Shown here piece after piece: positions 48,769 to 60,721 of a stretch of 64,000 nucleotides of DNA. Source of the stretch: Mycobacterium sp. ACS1612 (GTDB taxonomy: Bacteria; Actinomycetota; Actinomycetes; Mycobacteriales; Mycobacteriaceae); the NCBI RefSeq assembly GCF_001667505.1, contig NZ_LZHZ01000032.1, positions 62,001-126,000 of the forward strand, given 5' to 3'. How positions within the stretch are numbered: the stretch's first letter is position 1; each line of letters begins with the position of its first letter. Made by a program: the position numbers and the translations under genes. Below the pieces are notes generated by a model, which saw only the letters and a program-made list of their open reading frames with translations, was not told the DNA's origin and did no database searches.

Positions 48769-48808
48769 CTGAAACCGTCCGCCACCTCGGGGGTGCGGGC
48801 GGTTTCAG
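48769..48808 (+). terminator. Terminator after the hemerythrin gene
   Basis: CTGAAACCGTCCGC and GCGGGCGGTTTCAG pair as a 14-bp stem with one G-U, a 12-nt loop, and TTTG after it. Confidence 0.75.
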
Positions 48809-49004
48809 TTTGCCGGACGGCTGCGGAGAAGCACGGTTGCCGCATGTTGACATAATGTCGGGAAAGCAATTCAGACGGGAGTTGCGGCCTGGAGAGTGCA
48901 GGCGCAGCAAAAGGGTCCAGCACGACACACCGGCCCGGAAGCTGAGTCACACGGGTAACACCAGGCACACTAGTAACTGTCAACTACGCCTGGAGGGTGT
49001 TGCC
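48809..49004 (+). promoter_or_regulatory. Leader of sepIVA, no gene seen
   Basis: This gap carries a TAATGT -10-like box at 48853-48858 and a TTGACA at 48847-48852 just in front, too close to act as its -35. It ends with GGAGGG 7 nt before the GTG. Unlike many genes here, sepIVA would have a long 5' leader of roughly 140 nt if this box is used. Confidence 0.3.
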
Positions 49005-49742
49005 GTGTACCGAGTGTTTGAAGCGCTGGATGAACTGGGCGCGATTGTCGAAGAAGCCCGCGGCGTGCCGATGACGGCCGGCTGCGTGGTGCCCCGCGGC
49101 GATGTCCTCGAATTGATCGACGACATCAAGGACGCAATACCCGGCGAACTCGATGACGCGCAGGACGTGCTCGACGCCCGCGACGGGATGCTGCGCGAAG
49201 CCAAGGAACACTCCGACCAGATGGTGGCCACGGCCACCGCCGAGGCGGATTCGTTGATCAACCATTCGCGCGCCGAAGCCGACCGGCTGCTCGCCGACGC
49301 GAAGGCGCAGGCCGACCGGATGGTGGCAGAGGCCCGTCAGCACAGCGAGCGGATGGTCGCCGAAGCCCGCGATGAGGCGCAACGCATTCTCGCGACCGCC
49401 AAGCGTGAGTACGAGGCCAGCACCGGGCGCGCGAAGACCGAGGCCGACCGGCTGATCGAGAACGGCAACCTCGCCTACGAGAAGGCGGTCCAGGAAGGCA
49501 TCAAGGAGCAGCAGCGGCTGGTGTCGCAGACCGAGATCGTGCAGACCGCGACCGCGGAGGCGACCCGACTAGTCGATTCGGCCCACGCCGAGGCCGACCG
49601 GCTGCGTGGCGAATGCGACATCTACGTCGACAACAAGCTCGCGGAGTTCGAAGACTTCCTCAACGGCACCATCCGATCGGTGGGCCGCGGACGTCACCAG
49701 CTGCGCACCGCGGCGGGCACACACGACTACGCCGCACGGTAG
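49005..49742 (+). CDS. sepIVA: DivIVA-domain septation protein SepIVA
   Basis: The 245-residue protein is almost wholly coiled coil. VYRVFEALDELGAIVEEARG opens the DivIVA-like domain, followed by heptads rich in Ala, Glu and Arg such as EADRLLADAKAQADRMVAEA. Rv2927c and its M. smegmatis orthologue, SepIVA, are needed for septation and for placing the intracellular membrane domain. The preceding GGAGGG site supports GTG 49005. The open frame continues upstream to 48756 but that part is not conserved-looking. Arg methylation is known in the family. Confidence 0.9.
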   Translation: MYRVFEALDELGAIVEEARGVPMTAGCVVPRGDVLELIDDIKDAIPGELDDAQDVLDARDGMLREAKEHSDQMVATATAEADSLINHSRAEADRLLADAKAQADRMVAEARQHSERMVAEARDEAQRILATAKREYEASTGRAKTEADRLIENGNLAYEKAVQEGIKEQQRLVSQTEIVQTATAEATRLVDSAHAEADRLRGECDIYVDNKLAEFEDFLNGTIRSVGRGRHQLRTAAGTHDYAAR

Positions 49743-49758
49743 CCGGCCGTCGTCGCCG

Positions 49759-49764
49759 TAGAAT
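49759..49764 (+). promoter_or_regulatory. -10 box of the DUF177-rnc-mutM operon
   Basis: TAGAAT (TANNNT) lies 8 nt before ATG 49773. Confidence 0.45.
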
Positions 49765-49772
49765 CCACATCC

Positions 49773-50357
49773 ATGGCGACGCATGCGAAGGCGGCGGCGC
49801 GCCGCGCGTCACGGTCGCCGCTGGTCATCAACATCTCGCGGCTCGGCCGTCGGCCGGGTTCGATGATGACGTTCAACGAAACGGTGCCCAGCCCGTCGCG
49901 CATCGGCCTGGACTTGATCGGGATCGACGAGGGCGCACCGTTGACGTTGGATCTACGCATCGAATCGGTGTCCGAAGGCGTGCTGGTCAGCGGGACGGTG
50001 TCGGCGCCGACGGCCGGTGAGTGCGCGCGCTGCCTGACCCCGATCACCGGCGACGTGGAAATCCAGCTCACTGAGCTGTTCGCCTACCCCGACAGCACCA
50101 CCGACGCGACCACCGAGTCCGACGAGATCGGGCGGGTCGGCGCGTCGGGTGAGCCCGACACCGTGGATCTCGAGCAGCCGATCATCGATGCGATCGGGCT
50201 GGCGCTGCCGTTCTCACCGCTGTGCGGACCAGACTGTGCGGGGCTGTGCCCGCAGTGCGGGGTGCCGCTGGCCACCGCGGAGCCGGATCATCACCACGAG
50301 CAGATCGACCCGCGATGGGCCAAGCTCGCAGGTCTGCTGGACCAGGACGAGCCGTGA
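49773..50357 (+). CDS. DUF177/YceD-family protein
   Basis: The 194-residue protein has four Cys-pair ligands, ECARC near 88 and [13 protein letters not shown] near 155, that suggest a zinc knuckle. Family members sit near rpmF or rnc and are linked to 23S rRNA accumulation in plants and bacteria. Rv2926c is the counterpart. An rpmF gene, common next to DUF177 in other bacteria, is not present here. The stop overlaps the rnc GTG by four bases. Confidence 0.85.
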   Translation: MATHAKAAARRASRSPLVINISRLGRRPGSMMTFNETVPSPSRIGLDLIGIDEGAPLTLDLRIESVSEGVLVSGTVSAPTAGECARCLTPITGDVEIQLTELFAYPDSTTDATTESDEIGRVGASGEPDTVDLEQPIIDAIGLALPFSPLCGPDCAGLCPQCGVPLATAEPDHHHEQIDPRWAKLAGLLDQDEP

Positions 50358-51055
50358 CGGACCGGGGACCGCTGCTCAAAGCCTTGGGTGTCGACCTGCC
50401 CGCCGAACTGCTGACCATCGCGCTGACCCACCGCAGCTACTCCTACGAAAACGGCGGGCTGCCGACCAATGAGCGCCTCGAGTTCCTCGGCGACGCCGTG
50501 CTCGGCCTGACCATCACCGAAGAGCTCTACCACCGCCACCCCGACCGCTCGGAGGGCGATCTGGCCAAGCTGCGCGCCAGCATCGTCAACACCCAGGCGC
50601 TGGCCGACGTCGGACGCCAGCTCTCCGACGACGGCCTTGGCGCGTACCTGTTGTTGGGCAAGGGCGAGGAGCACTCCGGCGGCGCCGACAAGTCGAGCAT
50701 CCTGGCCGACGGCGTCGAATCCCTTTTGGGCGCAATCTATTTGGAGCACGGCATCGCCGTCGCACGGGAAGTGATCATGCAGCTGTTCAGCACGCTGCTC
50801 GACACCGCCCCGACGCTGGGTGCCGGCCTGGACTGGAAGAGCAGCCTGCAGGAGCTGACCGCGTCGCGGGGCATGGGTGCGCCGTCGTATGTGGTGACCT
50901 CCACCGGCCCCGACCACGACAAGGAGTTCACCGCGACGGTGGTGGTCGCCGATGTCGAATACGGCAAGGGCGTCGGGCGGACCAAGAAGGAGGCCGAGTT
51001 GAAGGCCGCAGCCGCGGCGTGGACCGCGCTGTCCACCTCCGGTGTAGATGCCTGA
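50354..51055 (+). CDS. rnc: Ribonuclease III
   Basis: Double-strand-specific RNase of 233 residues. The signature is [13 protein letters not shown] near 42, the second acidic pair is in [19 protein letters not shown] near 115, and the dsRNA-binding domain spans about 160-225 ([14 protein letters not shown], then [13 protein letters not shown]). GTG 50354 overlaps the DUF177 stop, and its own end overlaps mutM by 8 bp. Confidence 0.96.
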   Translation: MTDRGPLLKALGVDLPAELLTIALTHRSYSYENGGLPTNERLEFLGDAVLGLTITEELYHRHPDRSEGDLAKLRASIVNTQALADVGRQLSDDGLGAYLLLGKGEEHSGGADKSSILADGVESLLGAIYLEHGIAVAREVIMQLFSTLLDTAPTLGAGLDWKSSLQELTASRGMGAPSYVVTSTGPDHDKEFTATVVVADVEYGKGVGRTKKEAELKAAAAAWTALSTSGVDA

Positions 51056-51938
51056 GCTGCCCGAAGTCGAGGTCGTTCGGCGCGGATTGGCGGCCCACGT
51101 GACGGGCAGAACCATCACCGCCGTGCGGGTGCACCATCCGCGCGCGGTGCGCAGGCACGAGGCAGGTCCCGCCGACCTGACTGCCCGACTGCTCGACGCC
51201 AAGATCACCGGCACCGGGCGGCGGGGTAAGTACATGTGGCTGACGCTGGACGACGGGATCGACGAGCCTCTCGGGCGCGGAGAATCGGGCACAGCGTTGG
51301 TGGTGCATCTCGGCATGAGTGGGCAGATGTTGTTGGGTGAGGTGCCCAACGAGAACCATTTGCGCATCGCGGCACTGCTCGACGACGGCACCGCGCTGAG
51401 CTTCGTCGACCAACGCACGTTCGGCGGCTGGATGCTCGCCGAGCTGGTCACCGTGGACGGCACCGACGTGCCGACGCCCGTCGCGCATCTGGCTCGCGAT
51501 CCGCTCGACCCTCGGTTCGACCGCGACGGTGTCGTTACGGTGTTGCGCCGCAAGCATTCTGAGATCAAGCGTCAACTGCTCGACCAGACCGTGGTGTCGG
51601 GCATCGGCAACATCTACGCCGACGAGGCGCTGTGGCGCGCGCGGGTCAACGGCGCGCGACTGGCGTCGTCGCTGTCGCGGGCGAAGCTGGCCGAACTGCT
51701 CGACGCCGCCGCGGAGGTGATGACCGACGCGCTCGGTGAGGGTGGCACGTCGTTCGACTCGCTGTACGTCAACGTCAACGGTGAATCCGGCTACTTCGAC
51801 CGGTCGCTGGATGCCTACGGCCGCGAAGGTGAGCCGTGCCGGCGGTGTGGCGCGGTGATGCGGCGGGAGAAGTTCATGAACCGGTCGTCGTTCTACTGCC
51901 CGAAATGCCAACCGGCCCCGCGGGTCCGCCGGGAATAA
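51048..51938 (+). CDS. mutM: Formamidopyrimidine-DNA glycosylase
   Basis: Bifunctional glycosylase/AP lyase for 8-oxoguanine, also called Fpg. The product has 296 residues. MPELPEVE supplies the catalytic Pro and Glu at the N-terminus, LGMSGQ and a Lys in GRRGKYMWL follow, then [14 protein letters not shown] near 185. The C-terminal zinc finger is [13 protein letters not shown]...FYCPKC. The ATG lies inside rnc. Confidence 0.96.
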   Translation: MPELPEVEVVRRGLAAHVTGRTITAVRVHHPRAVRRHEAGPADLTARLLDAKITGTGRRGKYMWLTLDDGIDEPLGRGESGTALVVHLGMSGQMLLGEVPNENHLRIAALLDDGTALSFVDQRTFGGWMLAELVTVDGTDVPTPVAHLARDPLDPRFDRDGVVTVLRRKHSEIKRQLLDQTVVSGIGNIYADEALWRARVNGARLASSLSRAKLAELLDAAAEVMTDALGEGGTSFDSLYVNVNGESGYFDRSLDAYGREGEPCRRCGAVMRREKFMNRSSFYCPKCQPAPRVRRE

Positions 51939-52019
51939 GCTGCCGCGACAGACCGTGTTTGTACGTAGACACGCCGTGAATGTGTGGCATTTTGCGGTCT
52001 CTCGCGAGGAAGAGGAGTC

Positions 52020-52436
52020 ATGACCGAACTGTGGGTTGAGCGCACCGGCGTGCGCAGCTACACCGGGCGCAGCACGCGCGGCGCGGAGGTGCTCGTCGGC
52101 AACGAGGACGTCGAAGGCGTCTTCACCCCCGGCGAGCTGATGAAGATCGCGCTGGCGGCTTGCAGCGGGATGGCCAGTGATGCGCCGCTGCGTCGACGCC
52201 TCGGCGACGACTACCAGACGACGATCAAAGTGTCCGGTGCCGCCGACCGCGACCAGGAGCGCTACCCGCTGCTCGAGGAGCGCATGGAACTCGACCTGTC
52301 GGGACTGTCTGCCGACGAGGTGGCGCGGGTACTCACGGTCGTCGAGCGGGCGATCGATCAGGTGTGCACGGTCGGCCGCACGCTGAAGTCTGGGACCAAA
52401 GTGACGTTTGAGGTCGGTGATGCAGGAGTTAGCTGA
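52020..52436 (+). CDS. OsmC-family peroxiredoxin-like protein
   Basis: The 138-residue protein has the two family Cys in [10 protein letters not shown] near 48 and [13 protein letters not shown] near 120. OsmC/Ohr proteins reduce organic hydroperoxides with these Cys. An AGAGGAG site lies before ATG 52020. The last bases overlap acyP. It matches Rv2923c. Confidence 0.88.
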   Translation: MTELWVERTGVRSYTGRSTRGAEVLVGNEDVEGVFTPGELMKIALAACSGMASDAPLRRRLGDDYQTTIKVSGAADRDQERYPLLEERMELDLSGLSADEVARVLTVVERAIDQVCTVGRTLKSGTKVTFEVGDAGVS

Positions 52437-52704
52437 GGTACGGCTGACGGCATGGGTGCACGGCTATGTCCAGGGGGTCGGGTTCCGATGGTGGACCCGC
52501 TCCAGGGCGTTGGAACTCGGCCTGGTCGGATACGCCTCGAACAGGCCCGATGGTCGCGTCCAAGTGGTCGCCCAGGGCCCTCGGGAGGCCTGCGAACGGC
52601 TGCTTGACCTGCTGCAAAGCGGCAACACCCCGGGTCGCGTCGACAAAGTCATCGCCGACTGGTCAGAACCTGGCGACTCGCTTCAGGGGTTCACCGAACG
52701 TTAG
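52420..52704 (+). CDS. acyP: Acylphosphatase
   Basis: The 94-residue ferredoxin-like enzyme cleaves acyl phosphates. The phosphate loop is [16 protein letters not shown], with the catalytic Arg, and the catalytic Asn is in [14 protein letters not shown] 52420 lies in the OsmC gene; GTG 52417 would add one residue. The gene precedes smc, as in other mycobacteria. Confidence 0.94.
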   Translation: MQELAEVRLTAWVHGYVQGVGFRWWTRSRALELGLVGYASNRPDGRVQVVAQGPREACERLLDLLQSGNTPGRVDKVIADWSEPGDSLQGFTER

Positions 52705-52716
52705 CCTCCGCGGCGG

Positions 52717-52722
52717 TAGTGT
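52717..52722 (+). promoter_or_regulatory. -10 box of smc
   Basis: TAGTGT (TANNNT) lies 8 nt before GTG 52731, so smc can be leaderless and start there rather than at the longer open frame's 52719. Confidence 0.45.
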
Positions 52723-52730
52723 GGCGCGTT

Positions 52731-55700
52731 GTGCACCTCAAGAGTCTGACGCTGAAGGGCTTCAAGTCCTTTGCCGCACCCACGACTCTGCGCTTCGAGC
52801 CCGGGATCACCTGCGTGGTCGGTCCGAACGGGTCGGGCAAGTCGAACGTGGTCGACGCACTCACCTGGGTGATGGGTGAGCACAGCGCCAAGACGCTGCG
52901 CGGCGGCAAGATGGAGGACGTCATCTTCGCCGGGACGTCGTCGCGGGCCCCGTTGGGCCGCGCCGAGGTCACCGTGACGATCGACAACTCCGACAACGCG
53001 CTGCCGATCGAGTACTCCGAGGTGTCGATCACCCGGCGGATGTTCCGCGACGGCGCCAGCGAATACGAAATCAACGGCAGCAGTTGCCGTTTGATGGATA
53101 TCCAGGAACTGCTGTCGGACTCCGGCATCGGCCGCGAGATGCACGTCATCGTCGGCCAGGGCAAGCTCTCGGAGATCCTCGAGTCGCGCCCCGAAGATCG
53201 CAGGGCGTTCATCGAAGAGGCCGCGGGCGTGCTCAAGCACCGCAAGCGTAAGGAAAAGGCTGTCCGCAAGCTCGACTCGATGTCGGCAAACCTTGCTCGG
53301 TTGACCGACCTGACCACGGAGTTGCGCCGCCAACTCAAGCCGCTCGGCAGGCAGGCCGAGATGGCCAGGCGCGCCCAGACCATCCAGGCCGATCTGCGCG
53401 ACGCCAGGCTCCGGTTGGCCGCCGACGACCTGGTCACCCGCAAGGCGGAGTTCGACAACACCGATCAGGCCGAGACCACGCTGCGCCGTGAACACGACGA
53501 GGCCGCGACGCTGCACGACGCCAAGACCGTCGAACTCAATGCGCACGAGGCGGCGGTCACCTCGCTCAGTGAGCGCGCAGATGCGGCGCAGCAGACGTGG
53601 TTCCGGCTGTCGGCGCTCGCCGAACGGGTCAGCGCGACTGTGCGCATCGCCACCGAGCGCGCACAACACCTCGAGGCCGAGCCGGACGTGTCCACCGGTC
53701 CCGACCCCGACGAACTCGAGGCCCAAGCCGACGAGGTCGCCGAACAGGAGCGGCGGCTGCTCGCCGAGCTGACCGAATCGCGGGCACACCTGGAGTCGGC
53801 GCGCGCCGAGCTCACCGAATGCGAGCGCGTGGCCGCCGAGGCCGAACGGGCTCATCTGGCCGCCGCCCGGGCGGAAGCCGACCGCCGAGAAGGTTTGGCG
53901 CGCTTGGCCGGACAGGTCGACACCATGCGAACCCGGGTCGAGTCGATCGACGAGACGGTGGCGCGGTTGACGGGCGGCATCGAGGAGGCCGCCGCCAAGG
54001 CGCAACAGATGCAGGCAGAATTCGAGACCGTGCAGAGCCGCGTCGGCGAACTCGACGCCGGCGAGGTGGGTCTCGACGAACACCACGACCGCACGGTCGC
54101 CGCGCTGCGACTTGCCGACGAACGCGTCGCCGAATTGCAGGCCGCTGAACGCGCCGCCGAACGGCAGGTCGCCTCGCTGCGGGCCCGCATCGAGGCGTTG
54201 TCGGTCGGGCTGGACCGCAAGGACGGCGCCGCCTGGTTGCAGCAGAATCACAGTGGCGCAGGCATTTTCGGGTCGATCGCCGATCTGGTGAAGGTGCGGC
54301 CCGGATACGAGGTGGCGGTGGCCGCCGTGTTGGGCGCCGCCGCGGACGCCCTCGCCGCGGAGAACTTCGGCGCGGCCCGGTCGGCCGTCGCGGCGCTGAA
54401 GGAATCCGACGGCGGCCGGGCGGCCATCGTGCTGAGCGACTGGCCGCATCACCCTGCGCCGCGCGACCCGTTGCCGTACGGCGCGTCGTGGGCCGTCGAC
54501 CTGGTCGAGGCGCCGTACCGGCTACAGGGCGCGATCATCGCGATGCTGTCCGGTGTCGTGGTGGTGGCCGACCTCGCCGCTGCGCTGGATCTCGTCGCGT
54601 CGCGGCCGCAACTGCGTGCCGTCACCAGCGACGGCGATCTTGTCGGCGCGGGCTGGGTCAGCGGCGGCTCTGACCGCAAACCCAGCACGCTGGAGATCAC
54701 CTCCGAGGTGGAGAAGGCCCGCGCCGAACTGGCCGACGCCGAGCGTCAGTCGGCCGAGCTGTCTGCTGCGCTGTCGGGCGCGCTGACCGAGCAGACCGCC
54801 CGCCAGGACGCGGCCGAGCAGGCGTTGGCCGCGCTCAACGAATCCGACGCCGCGATCTCGGCGATCTATGAGCAACTCGGCAGGCTCGGGCAGGACGCCC
54901 GCGCGGCCGACGACGAGTGGCAGCGGCTGATCCAGCAGCGCGACGAGCTGGAGGCGGGTCGCAACCGCACCGTCGAGGAACTCGCCGAACTCGAGCAGCG
55001 GCTGCACAACGCGCAGCAGGAGCCGACCTTCGAAGCCGAGCCCGTCGACCGTCAGGCGTCGATGGCGGCCGCGGAGCACGCACGCGCCTTCGAAGTGGAG
55101 GCGCGGCTGGCGGTGCGTACCGCCGAGGAGCGAGCGAACGCTGTTCGGGGACGGGCGGATTCGCTGCGCCGGGCAGCGGCCGCCGAACGTGAGGCGCGGC
55201 TGCGGGCCCAGCGTGTACGCGAAGCCCGCGAACACGCCGCAGCGGTCGCGGCCGCGGTGGCCGAATCGGGACGTCTTGTCGCGCAACGGCTGAGCGCTGC
55301 GGTCGCCGTCGCGTCCCGCGCCCGCGACGAGGTCGCCGCCGAACGTCAGCACCGCGCCGGCGCGCTGACCAAGACGCGGGAAGAAGTCAACGAACTGTCC
55401 GCGAAGATCACCGCGATCACGGACGCGCTGCACCGCGACGAGGTGGCCAAAGCGCAAGCGGCGCTTCGCATCGAGCAACTCGAGGCGACGGTCCTTGAAC
55501 AGTTCGGGATGGCGACCGCCGATCTGATCGCCGAGTACGGGCCCGACGTGCCGTTGCCGCCGTCGGATCTGGAGATGGCGGAGTACGAGCAGGCGCGTGA
55601 ACGCGGCGAGCAGGTGACCGCGCCCGCACCGATGCCGTTCGACCGGCCCACCCAGGAGCGGCGCGCCAAGAAAGCCGAACGTGAGCTCAACGAACTTGGT

Positions 55701-56324
55701 CGCGTCAATCCTCTTGCGCTGGAAGAGTTCGCGGCGCTGGAGGAGCGCTACAACTTCCTGTCGACTCAACTCGAGGACGTCAAGGCGGCCCGTAAGGACC
55801 TGCTCGACGTCATCGCCGACGTCGACGAGCGCATCCTCCAGGTGTTCGCCGAGGCCTACGCCGACGTGGAGCGCGAATTCCAGACGGTGTTCGCCTCGCT
55901 GTTCCCCGGCGGCGAGGGAAGGCTGCTGCTCACCGATCCCGACGACATGCTGACCACAGGCATCGAGGTCGAGGCCCGGCCGCCCGGTAAGAAGATCAAG
56001 CGGCTGTCGCTGCTGTCCGGTGGCGAGAAGTCGCTGACCGCGGTGGCGATGCTGGTGGCGATCTTCCGGGCCCGGCCTTCACCGTTCTACGTGATGGACG
56101 AGGTCGAGGCGGCGCTCGACGACGTGAACCTGCGCCGGCTGCTCGGGCTGTTCGAACAGCTGCGGTCGCAGTCGCAGCTGATCGTGATCACGCACCAGAA
56201 GCCGACGATGGAGGTGGCCGACGCGCTGTACGGCGTCACGATGCGCGACGACGGCATCACCCAGGTGATCAGCCAGCGCATGCGCGGCCAGGAACTGGTC
56301 GGCGCCGCCGCATCCGCCAACTGA
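52731..56324 (+). CDS. smc: Chromosome segregation protein SMC
   Basis: SMC ATPase of 1197 residues that compacts and segregates the chromosome, working with ScpA and ScpB. The N-terminal head has Walker A GPNGSGKS at residues 31-38 and a Q-loop later. Long coiled coils flank a hinge at about 505-655 ([20 protein letters not shown], then VSGGSDRK). The C-terminal head has the ABC signature [13 protein letters not shown] and Walker [14 protein letters not shown] near 1120. The start is set by the -10 spacing and by the usual opening [13 protein letters not shown]. Confidence 0.97.
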   Translation: MHLKSLTLKGFKSFAAPTTLRFEPGITCVVGPNGSGKSNVVDALTWVMGEHSAKTLRGGKMEDVIFAGTSSRAPLGRAEVTVTIDNSDNALPIEYSEVSITRRMFRDGASEYEINGSSCRLMDIQELLSDSGIGREMHVIVGQGKLSEILESRPEDRRAFIEEAAGVLKHRKRKEKAVRKLDSMSANLARLTDLTTELRRQLKPLGRQAEMARRAQTIQADLRDARLRLAADDLVTRKAEFDNTDQAETTLRREHDEAATLHDAKTVELNAHEAAVTSLSERADAAQQTWFRLSALAERVSATVRIATERAQHLEAEPDVSTGPDPDELEAQADEVAEQERRLLAELTESRAHLESARAELTECERVAAEAERAHLAAARAEADRREGLARLAGQVDTMRTRVESIDETVARLTGGIEEAAAKAQQMQAEFETVQSRVGELDAGEVGLDEHHDRTVAALRLADERVAELQAAERAAERQVASLRARIEALSVGLDRKDGAAWLQQNHSGAGIFGSIADLVKVRPGYEVAVAAVLGAAADALAAENFGAARSAVAALKESDGGRAAIVLSDWPHHPAPRDPLPYGASWAVDLVEAPYRLQGAIIAMLSGVVVVADLAAALDLVASRPQLRAVTSDGDLVGAGWVSGGSDRKPSTLEITSEVEKARAELADAERQSAELSAALSGALTEQTARQDAAEQALAALNESDAAISAIYEQLGRLGQDARAADDEWQRLIQQRDELEAGRNRTVEELAELEQRLHNAQQEPTFEAEPVDRQASMAAAEHARAFEVEARLAVRTAEERANAVRGRADSLRRAAAAEREARLRAQRVREAREHAAAVAAAVAESGRLVAQRLSAAVAVASRARDEVAAERQHRAGALTKTREEVNELSAKITAITDALHRDEVAKAQAALRIEQLEATVLEQFGMATADLIAEYGPDVPLPPSDLEMAEYEQARERGEQVTAPAPMPFDRPTQERRAKKAERELNELGRVNPLALEEFAALEERYNFLSTQLEDVKAARKDLLDVIADVDERILQVFAEAYADVEREFQTVFASLFPGGEGRLLLTDPDDMLTTGIEVEARPPGKKIKRLSLLSGGEKSLTAVAMLVAIFRARPSPFYVMDEVEAALDDVNLRRLLGLFEQLRSQSQLIVITHQKPTMEVADALYGVTMRDDGITQVISQRMRGQELVGAAASAN

Positions 56325-56334
56325 TCGGCGATTT

Positions 56335-56372
56335 GTGTGCGTTTCGGAGCGGTGAGCGCTCGAAACGTGCAC
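56335..56372. terminator. Bidirectional terminator between smc and the IPP isomerase gene
   Basis: GTGTGCGTTTCGGAGCG and CGCTCGAAACGTGCAC pair over 16 positions with one bulged G and two G-U pairs around a 5-nt loop. It lies between the two convergent stops. Confidence 0.7.
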
Positions 56373-56375
56373 GAA

Positions 56376-57401
56376 TCACTGGATTTTGGTGACTCCGCGG
56401 CGGCGGAGCGCCGCCAGATTCGCCGCACCGCACCCGTGTAGGCACACCAGCAGCTCGTCGATGAACCGCTGCAGCCAATCGGCCACGGCCTCAGGCGAAT
56501 CGATGGCAGGCGCCAGCAGCGGCCTGGCCACGGCGACCGCGTCCGCGCCCATCGCCAACGCCTTCGCCGCGTCCATGCCGGTGCGGATGCCGCCGGACGC
56601 GACGAGCGACACGTCGGGCAGCATGTGGCGCACCTCGACCAGTGCCTCGGCGGTGGGAATGCCCCACTCGGCCAGCGCGGGGTAGCGGATCTCGCCGTAC
56701 CGGACGAACTGCTCCACACGCGCCCATGACGTGCCGCCCGCGCCCGCCACGTCGACGGCGGCGATGGGGGAGTCGACCAACTCAGCGGCCGCGGCCGCTC
56801 CGATGCCGTGGCCGACCTCCTTGAGCATCACCGGGAAGCCGATCGAGCCCGCGATGTCACGCAACCGCGCCACCGATCCGGAGAAGTCAGTGTCGCCCTC
56901 GTGCTGCATCGCCTCTTGCAGCGGATTGGTGTGCACCGCAACGGCATTGGCGCCGACGTGATCCAGCGCCGCGACGAGATCCGGCGCCATCACCGCGTTC
57001 AGCTGAGCCAACCCGATGTTGCCGATCAGCAACACATCCGGGGCCACGTCGCGCACCCGGAACGACGACGACGCCGCGCCCTTGTCGAGCATGATGCGCT
57101 GCGACCCGAGCATCATGCCGACGCCGAGTTGTTGCGCCGCCACCGCCAGATTGCGGTTGATGGTTTCGGACAGCTCGGCACCGCCGGTCATCGCGCCGAT
57201 CAACACCGGCGCCCGCAACGCCACACCGAGGAATTCGGTGGACAGATCGACGCTGCCGAGATCCGTCTGGGTCAACGCGTTGTACGGCAACCGGTAGCGC
57301 TCCAGGCCGGTGGTGACAGACTGGAAATCGACCGCCTCGGACAGGCACATGTCGATGTGCCGTCGTTTGCGGGTCTCCATCCCGCCGGGGTCGACGGTCA
57401 C
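56376..57401 (-). CDS. fni: Isopentenyl-diphosphate isomerase, type 2 (FMN-dependent)
   Basis: Interconverts IPP and DMAPP with reduced FMN. The product is 341 residues from GTG 57401, or 334 from ATG 57380. [14 protein letters not shown] is the IDI-2 start; [39 protein letters not shown] and LKEVGHGI build the FMN and substrate pocket. [20 protein letters not shown] is the phosphate site. M. tuberculosis relies on the type 1 enzyme and, as I recall, has no gene here. The gene is convergent with smc and divergent from ftsY, interrupting that pair. Confidence 0.93.
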   Translation of the reverse strand: MTVDPGGMETRKRRHIDMCLSEAVDFQSVTTGLERYRLPYNALTQTDLGSVDLSTEFLGVALRAPVLIGAMTGGAELSETINRNLAVAAQQLGVGMMLGSQRIMLDKGAASSSFRVRDVAPDVLLIGNIGLAQLNAVMAPDLVAALDHVGANAVAVHTNPLQEAMQHEGDTDFSGSVARLRDIAGSIGFPVMLKEVGHGIGAAAAAELVDSPIAAVDVAGAGGTSWARVEQFVRYGEIRYPALAEWGIPTAEALVEVRHMLPDVSLVASGGIRTGMDAAKALAMGADAVAVARPLLAPAIDSPEAVADWLQRFIDELLVCLHGCGAANLAALRRRGVTKIQ

Positions 57402-57429
57402 CGGCTGTGCCCCCTGCGACAATGGCGTC

Positions 57430-58767
57430 GTGTCTGAAGCTGTGTGGATCGCAATCGCGGTCGTTGCCGTTCTGCTCGTGGTCGCGCTGGTCGTCGGGCT
57501 GGTGCGATACCGGCGCCGACGCATCAATCTGTCGTCTGCAGACACTGCCACGCCCATCGACCGCTCCGGCGGATATACCGCGTCTTCGGGCATCACGTTC
57601 ACCCAATCGGCACCGACGCAGCCTGCCGAGCGCATCGACACCAGCGGCTTGCCCGCCGTGGGCGACGATGCCACCGTTCCGCGGGATGCGCCGAAACGGC
57701 CCATCGCCGACGTCAAGCTGCCTGAGCCCGCCGTCGAGCCGGTAGCGCCCGTAGAGCCGGTAGCGCCGGTAGAGCCGGTAGCGCCGGTAGAGCCGTTAGC
57801 GCCGGTAGCGCCCGTCGAGCCTGCCCCTGCCCCCGTCGAGGAGATCGCCCCGATTGACGGGCGCCTGGACCGGCTGCGCGGGCGGCTCGCCAAGTCGCAG
57901 AACACGCTCGGCCGCGGCATGCTCGGCCTGCTCGGCGGCGGCGACCTGGACGACGAGTCCTGGGAGGACGTCGAGGACACCCTGCTGATCGCCGACCTGG
58001 GGCCCGTCGTCACCGAATCGGTGGTGTCGTCGCTGCGGTCGCGGATGGCCAGCAGCCGGGTGCGCACCGAGGCCGACGCCAAGGCCGTCGTGCGGGAGGT
58101 GCTCATCGAAGAACTCCAGCCGCAGCTGGACCGGTCGATCAAGGCGTTGCCGCACCACGACAAGCCGTCGGTGCTGCTGGTCGTCGGTGTCAACGGCACG
58201 GGCAAGACGACGACGGTCGGCAAGCTGGCCCGTGTGCTGGTCGCCGACGGCCGCCGCGTGGTGCTCGGCGCCGCAGACACGTTCCGCGCCGCGGCGGCCG
58301 ATCAGCTGCAGACCTGGGCTTCCCGGGTGGGTGCGGAAGTGGTGCGCGGCGCCGAGGGCGCCGATCCCGCGTCGGTGGCGTTCGACGCCGTCGACAAGGG
58401 CATCGACTCGGGCGCCGACGTCGTCGTCATCGACACCGCGGGCAGGCTGCACACCAAGACCGGCCTGATGGACGAGCTGGGCAAGGTCAAGCGCGTGGTC
58501 AGCAAGCGGGCAGAAGTCGACGAGGTGCTGCTGGTGCTCGACGCGACGATCGGCCAAAACAGCCTGCCGCAGGCGCGGGTGTTTGCCGAAGTCGTCGACA
58601 TCACCGGCGTGGTGCTGACCAAACTCGATGGCACCGCCAAGGGCGGCATCGTGTTCCGCGTGCAGCAGGAGTTGGGCGTGCCCGTCAAACTCGTCGGCCT
58701 CGGCGAAGGCCCCGACGATCTCGCTCCCTTCGAACCCGCGGCCTTCGTCGACGCGCTGCTCGGTTAA
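57430..58767 (+). CDS. ftsY: SRP receptor FtsY
   Basis: GTPase of 445 residues that docks SRP-ribosome complexes at the membrane. Residues 4-26 form an N-terminal membrane helix, then a low-complexity linker with Pro/Val/Glu repeats (residues 105-140). The N domain begins near 150 and the G domain near 235: [15 protein letters not shown] (G1), [11 protein letters not shown] (G2), DTAGRLHTK (G3) and [10 protein letters not shown] (G4). The start at GTG follows GACAAT, a weak -10 six bases upstream. The partner Ffh is encoded 4.6 kb downstream, after the nitrogen genes. Confidence 0.96.
   Translation: MSEAVWIAIAVVAVLLVVALVVGLVRYRRRRINLSSADTATPIDRSGGYTASSGITFTQSAPTQPAERIDTSGLPAVGDDATVPRDAPKRPIADVKLPEPAVEPVAPVEPVAPVEPVAPVEPLAPVAPVEPAPAPVEEIAPIDGRLDRLRGRLAKSQNTLGRGMLGLLGGGDLDDESWEDVEDTLLIADLGPVVTESVVSSLRSRMASSRVRTEADAKAVVREVLIEELQPQLDRSIKALPHHDKPSVLLVVGVNGTGKTTTVGKLARVLVADGRRVVLGAADTFRAAAADQLQTWASRVGAEVVRGAEGADPASVAFDAVDKGIDSGADVVVIDTAGRLHTKTGLMDELGKVKRVVSKRAEVDEVLLVLDATIGQNSLPQARVFAEVVDITGVVLTKLDGTAKGGIVFRVQQELGVPVKLVGLGEGPDDLAPFEPAAFVDALLG
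57735..57840 (+). repeat. Tandem repeat in ftsY
   Basis: Near-identical 18-bp units of the form GAGCCGGTAGCGCCGGTA, about four to five in number with single-base changes, encode EPVAPV repeats in the acidic linker before the GTPase. Replication slippage could change the length. It is too short and lies in a gene, so it is not a CRISPR array. Confidence 0.85.
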
Positions 58768-58792
58768 CGGGCAGCCGCGAAAACCGCACGAC

Positions 58793-58808
58793 GTAACACC
58801 GGTGAAAC
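58793..58808 (+). promoter_or_regulatory. GlnR-type box before amt
   Basis: GTAAC-N6-GAAAC at 58793-58808 matches the mycobacterial GlnR consensus (GTnAC-n6-GAAAC) exactly. It is 134 bp before the amt start, in the only sizeable gap of this region. GlnR activates the amt-glnB-glnD operon under nitrogen limitation in M. smegmatis. GAAAC half-sites also occur in the remaining spacer. Confidence 0.75.
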
Positions 58809-58942
58809 GTCGTCGGCCAATCCGTTCACACGAGCGAAACACCGTGGCGTCTTAACCGAAACAACCACTCAGCAAAGTCTTGGACCAGGTCAACGGTCGC
58901 AAAAACGTTGCGGCCGTGGCGTGTCGAAGGAGGAAACTGCGA

Positions 58943-60645
<1,703 letters not shown>

Positions 60646-60721
60646 GCCGCAGGTGAAATGAGTCGTCGTCTCCCGGAACTACACCGTGAGCGTTGATGGG
60701 AAGGCCGGGAGAGGACTCTAA

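Noticed and set aside
52701..54452. 583-residue open frame antisense to smc
   Set aside because: Mirror of the SMC head and coiled coil; low-complexity composition.
57735..57840. Tandem repeats considered as a CRISPR array
   Set aside because: The units are contiguous, have no spacers and encode in-frame EPVAPV repeats of FtsY.
58880..58942. Upstream TTG start for amt
   Set aside because: The extra 21 residues are basic and unlike Amt N-termini, while GTG 58943 has an AAGGAGG site.
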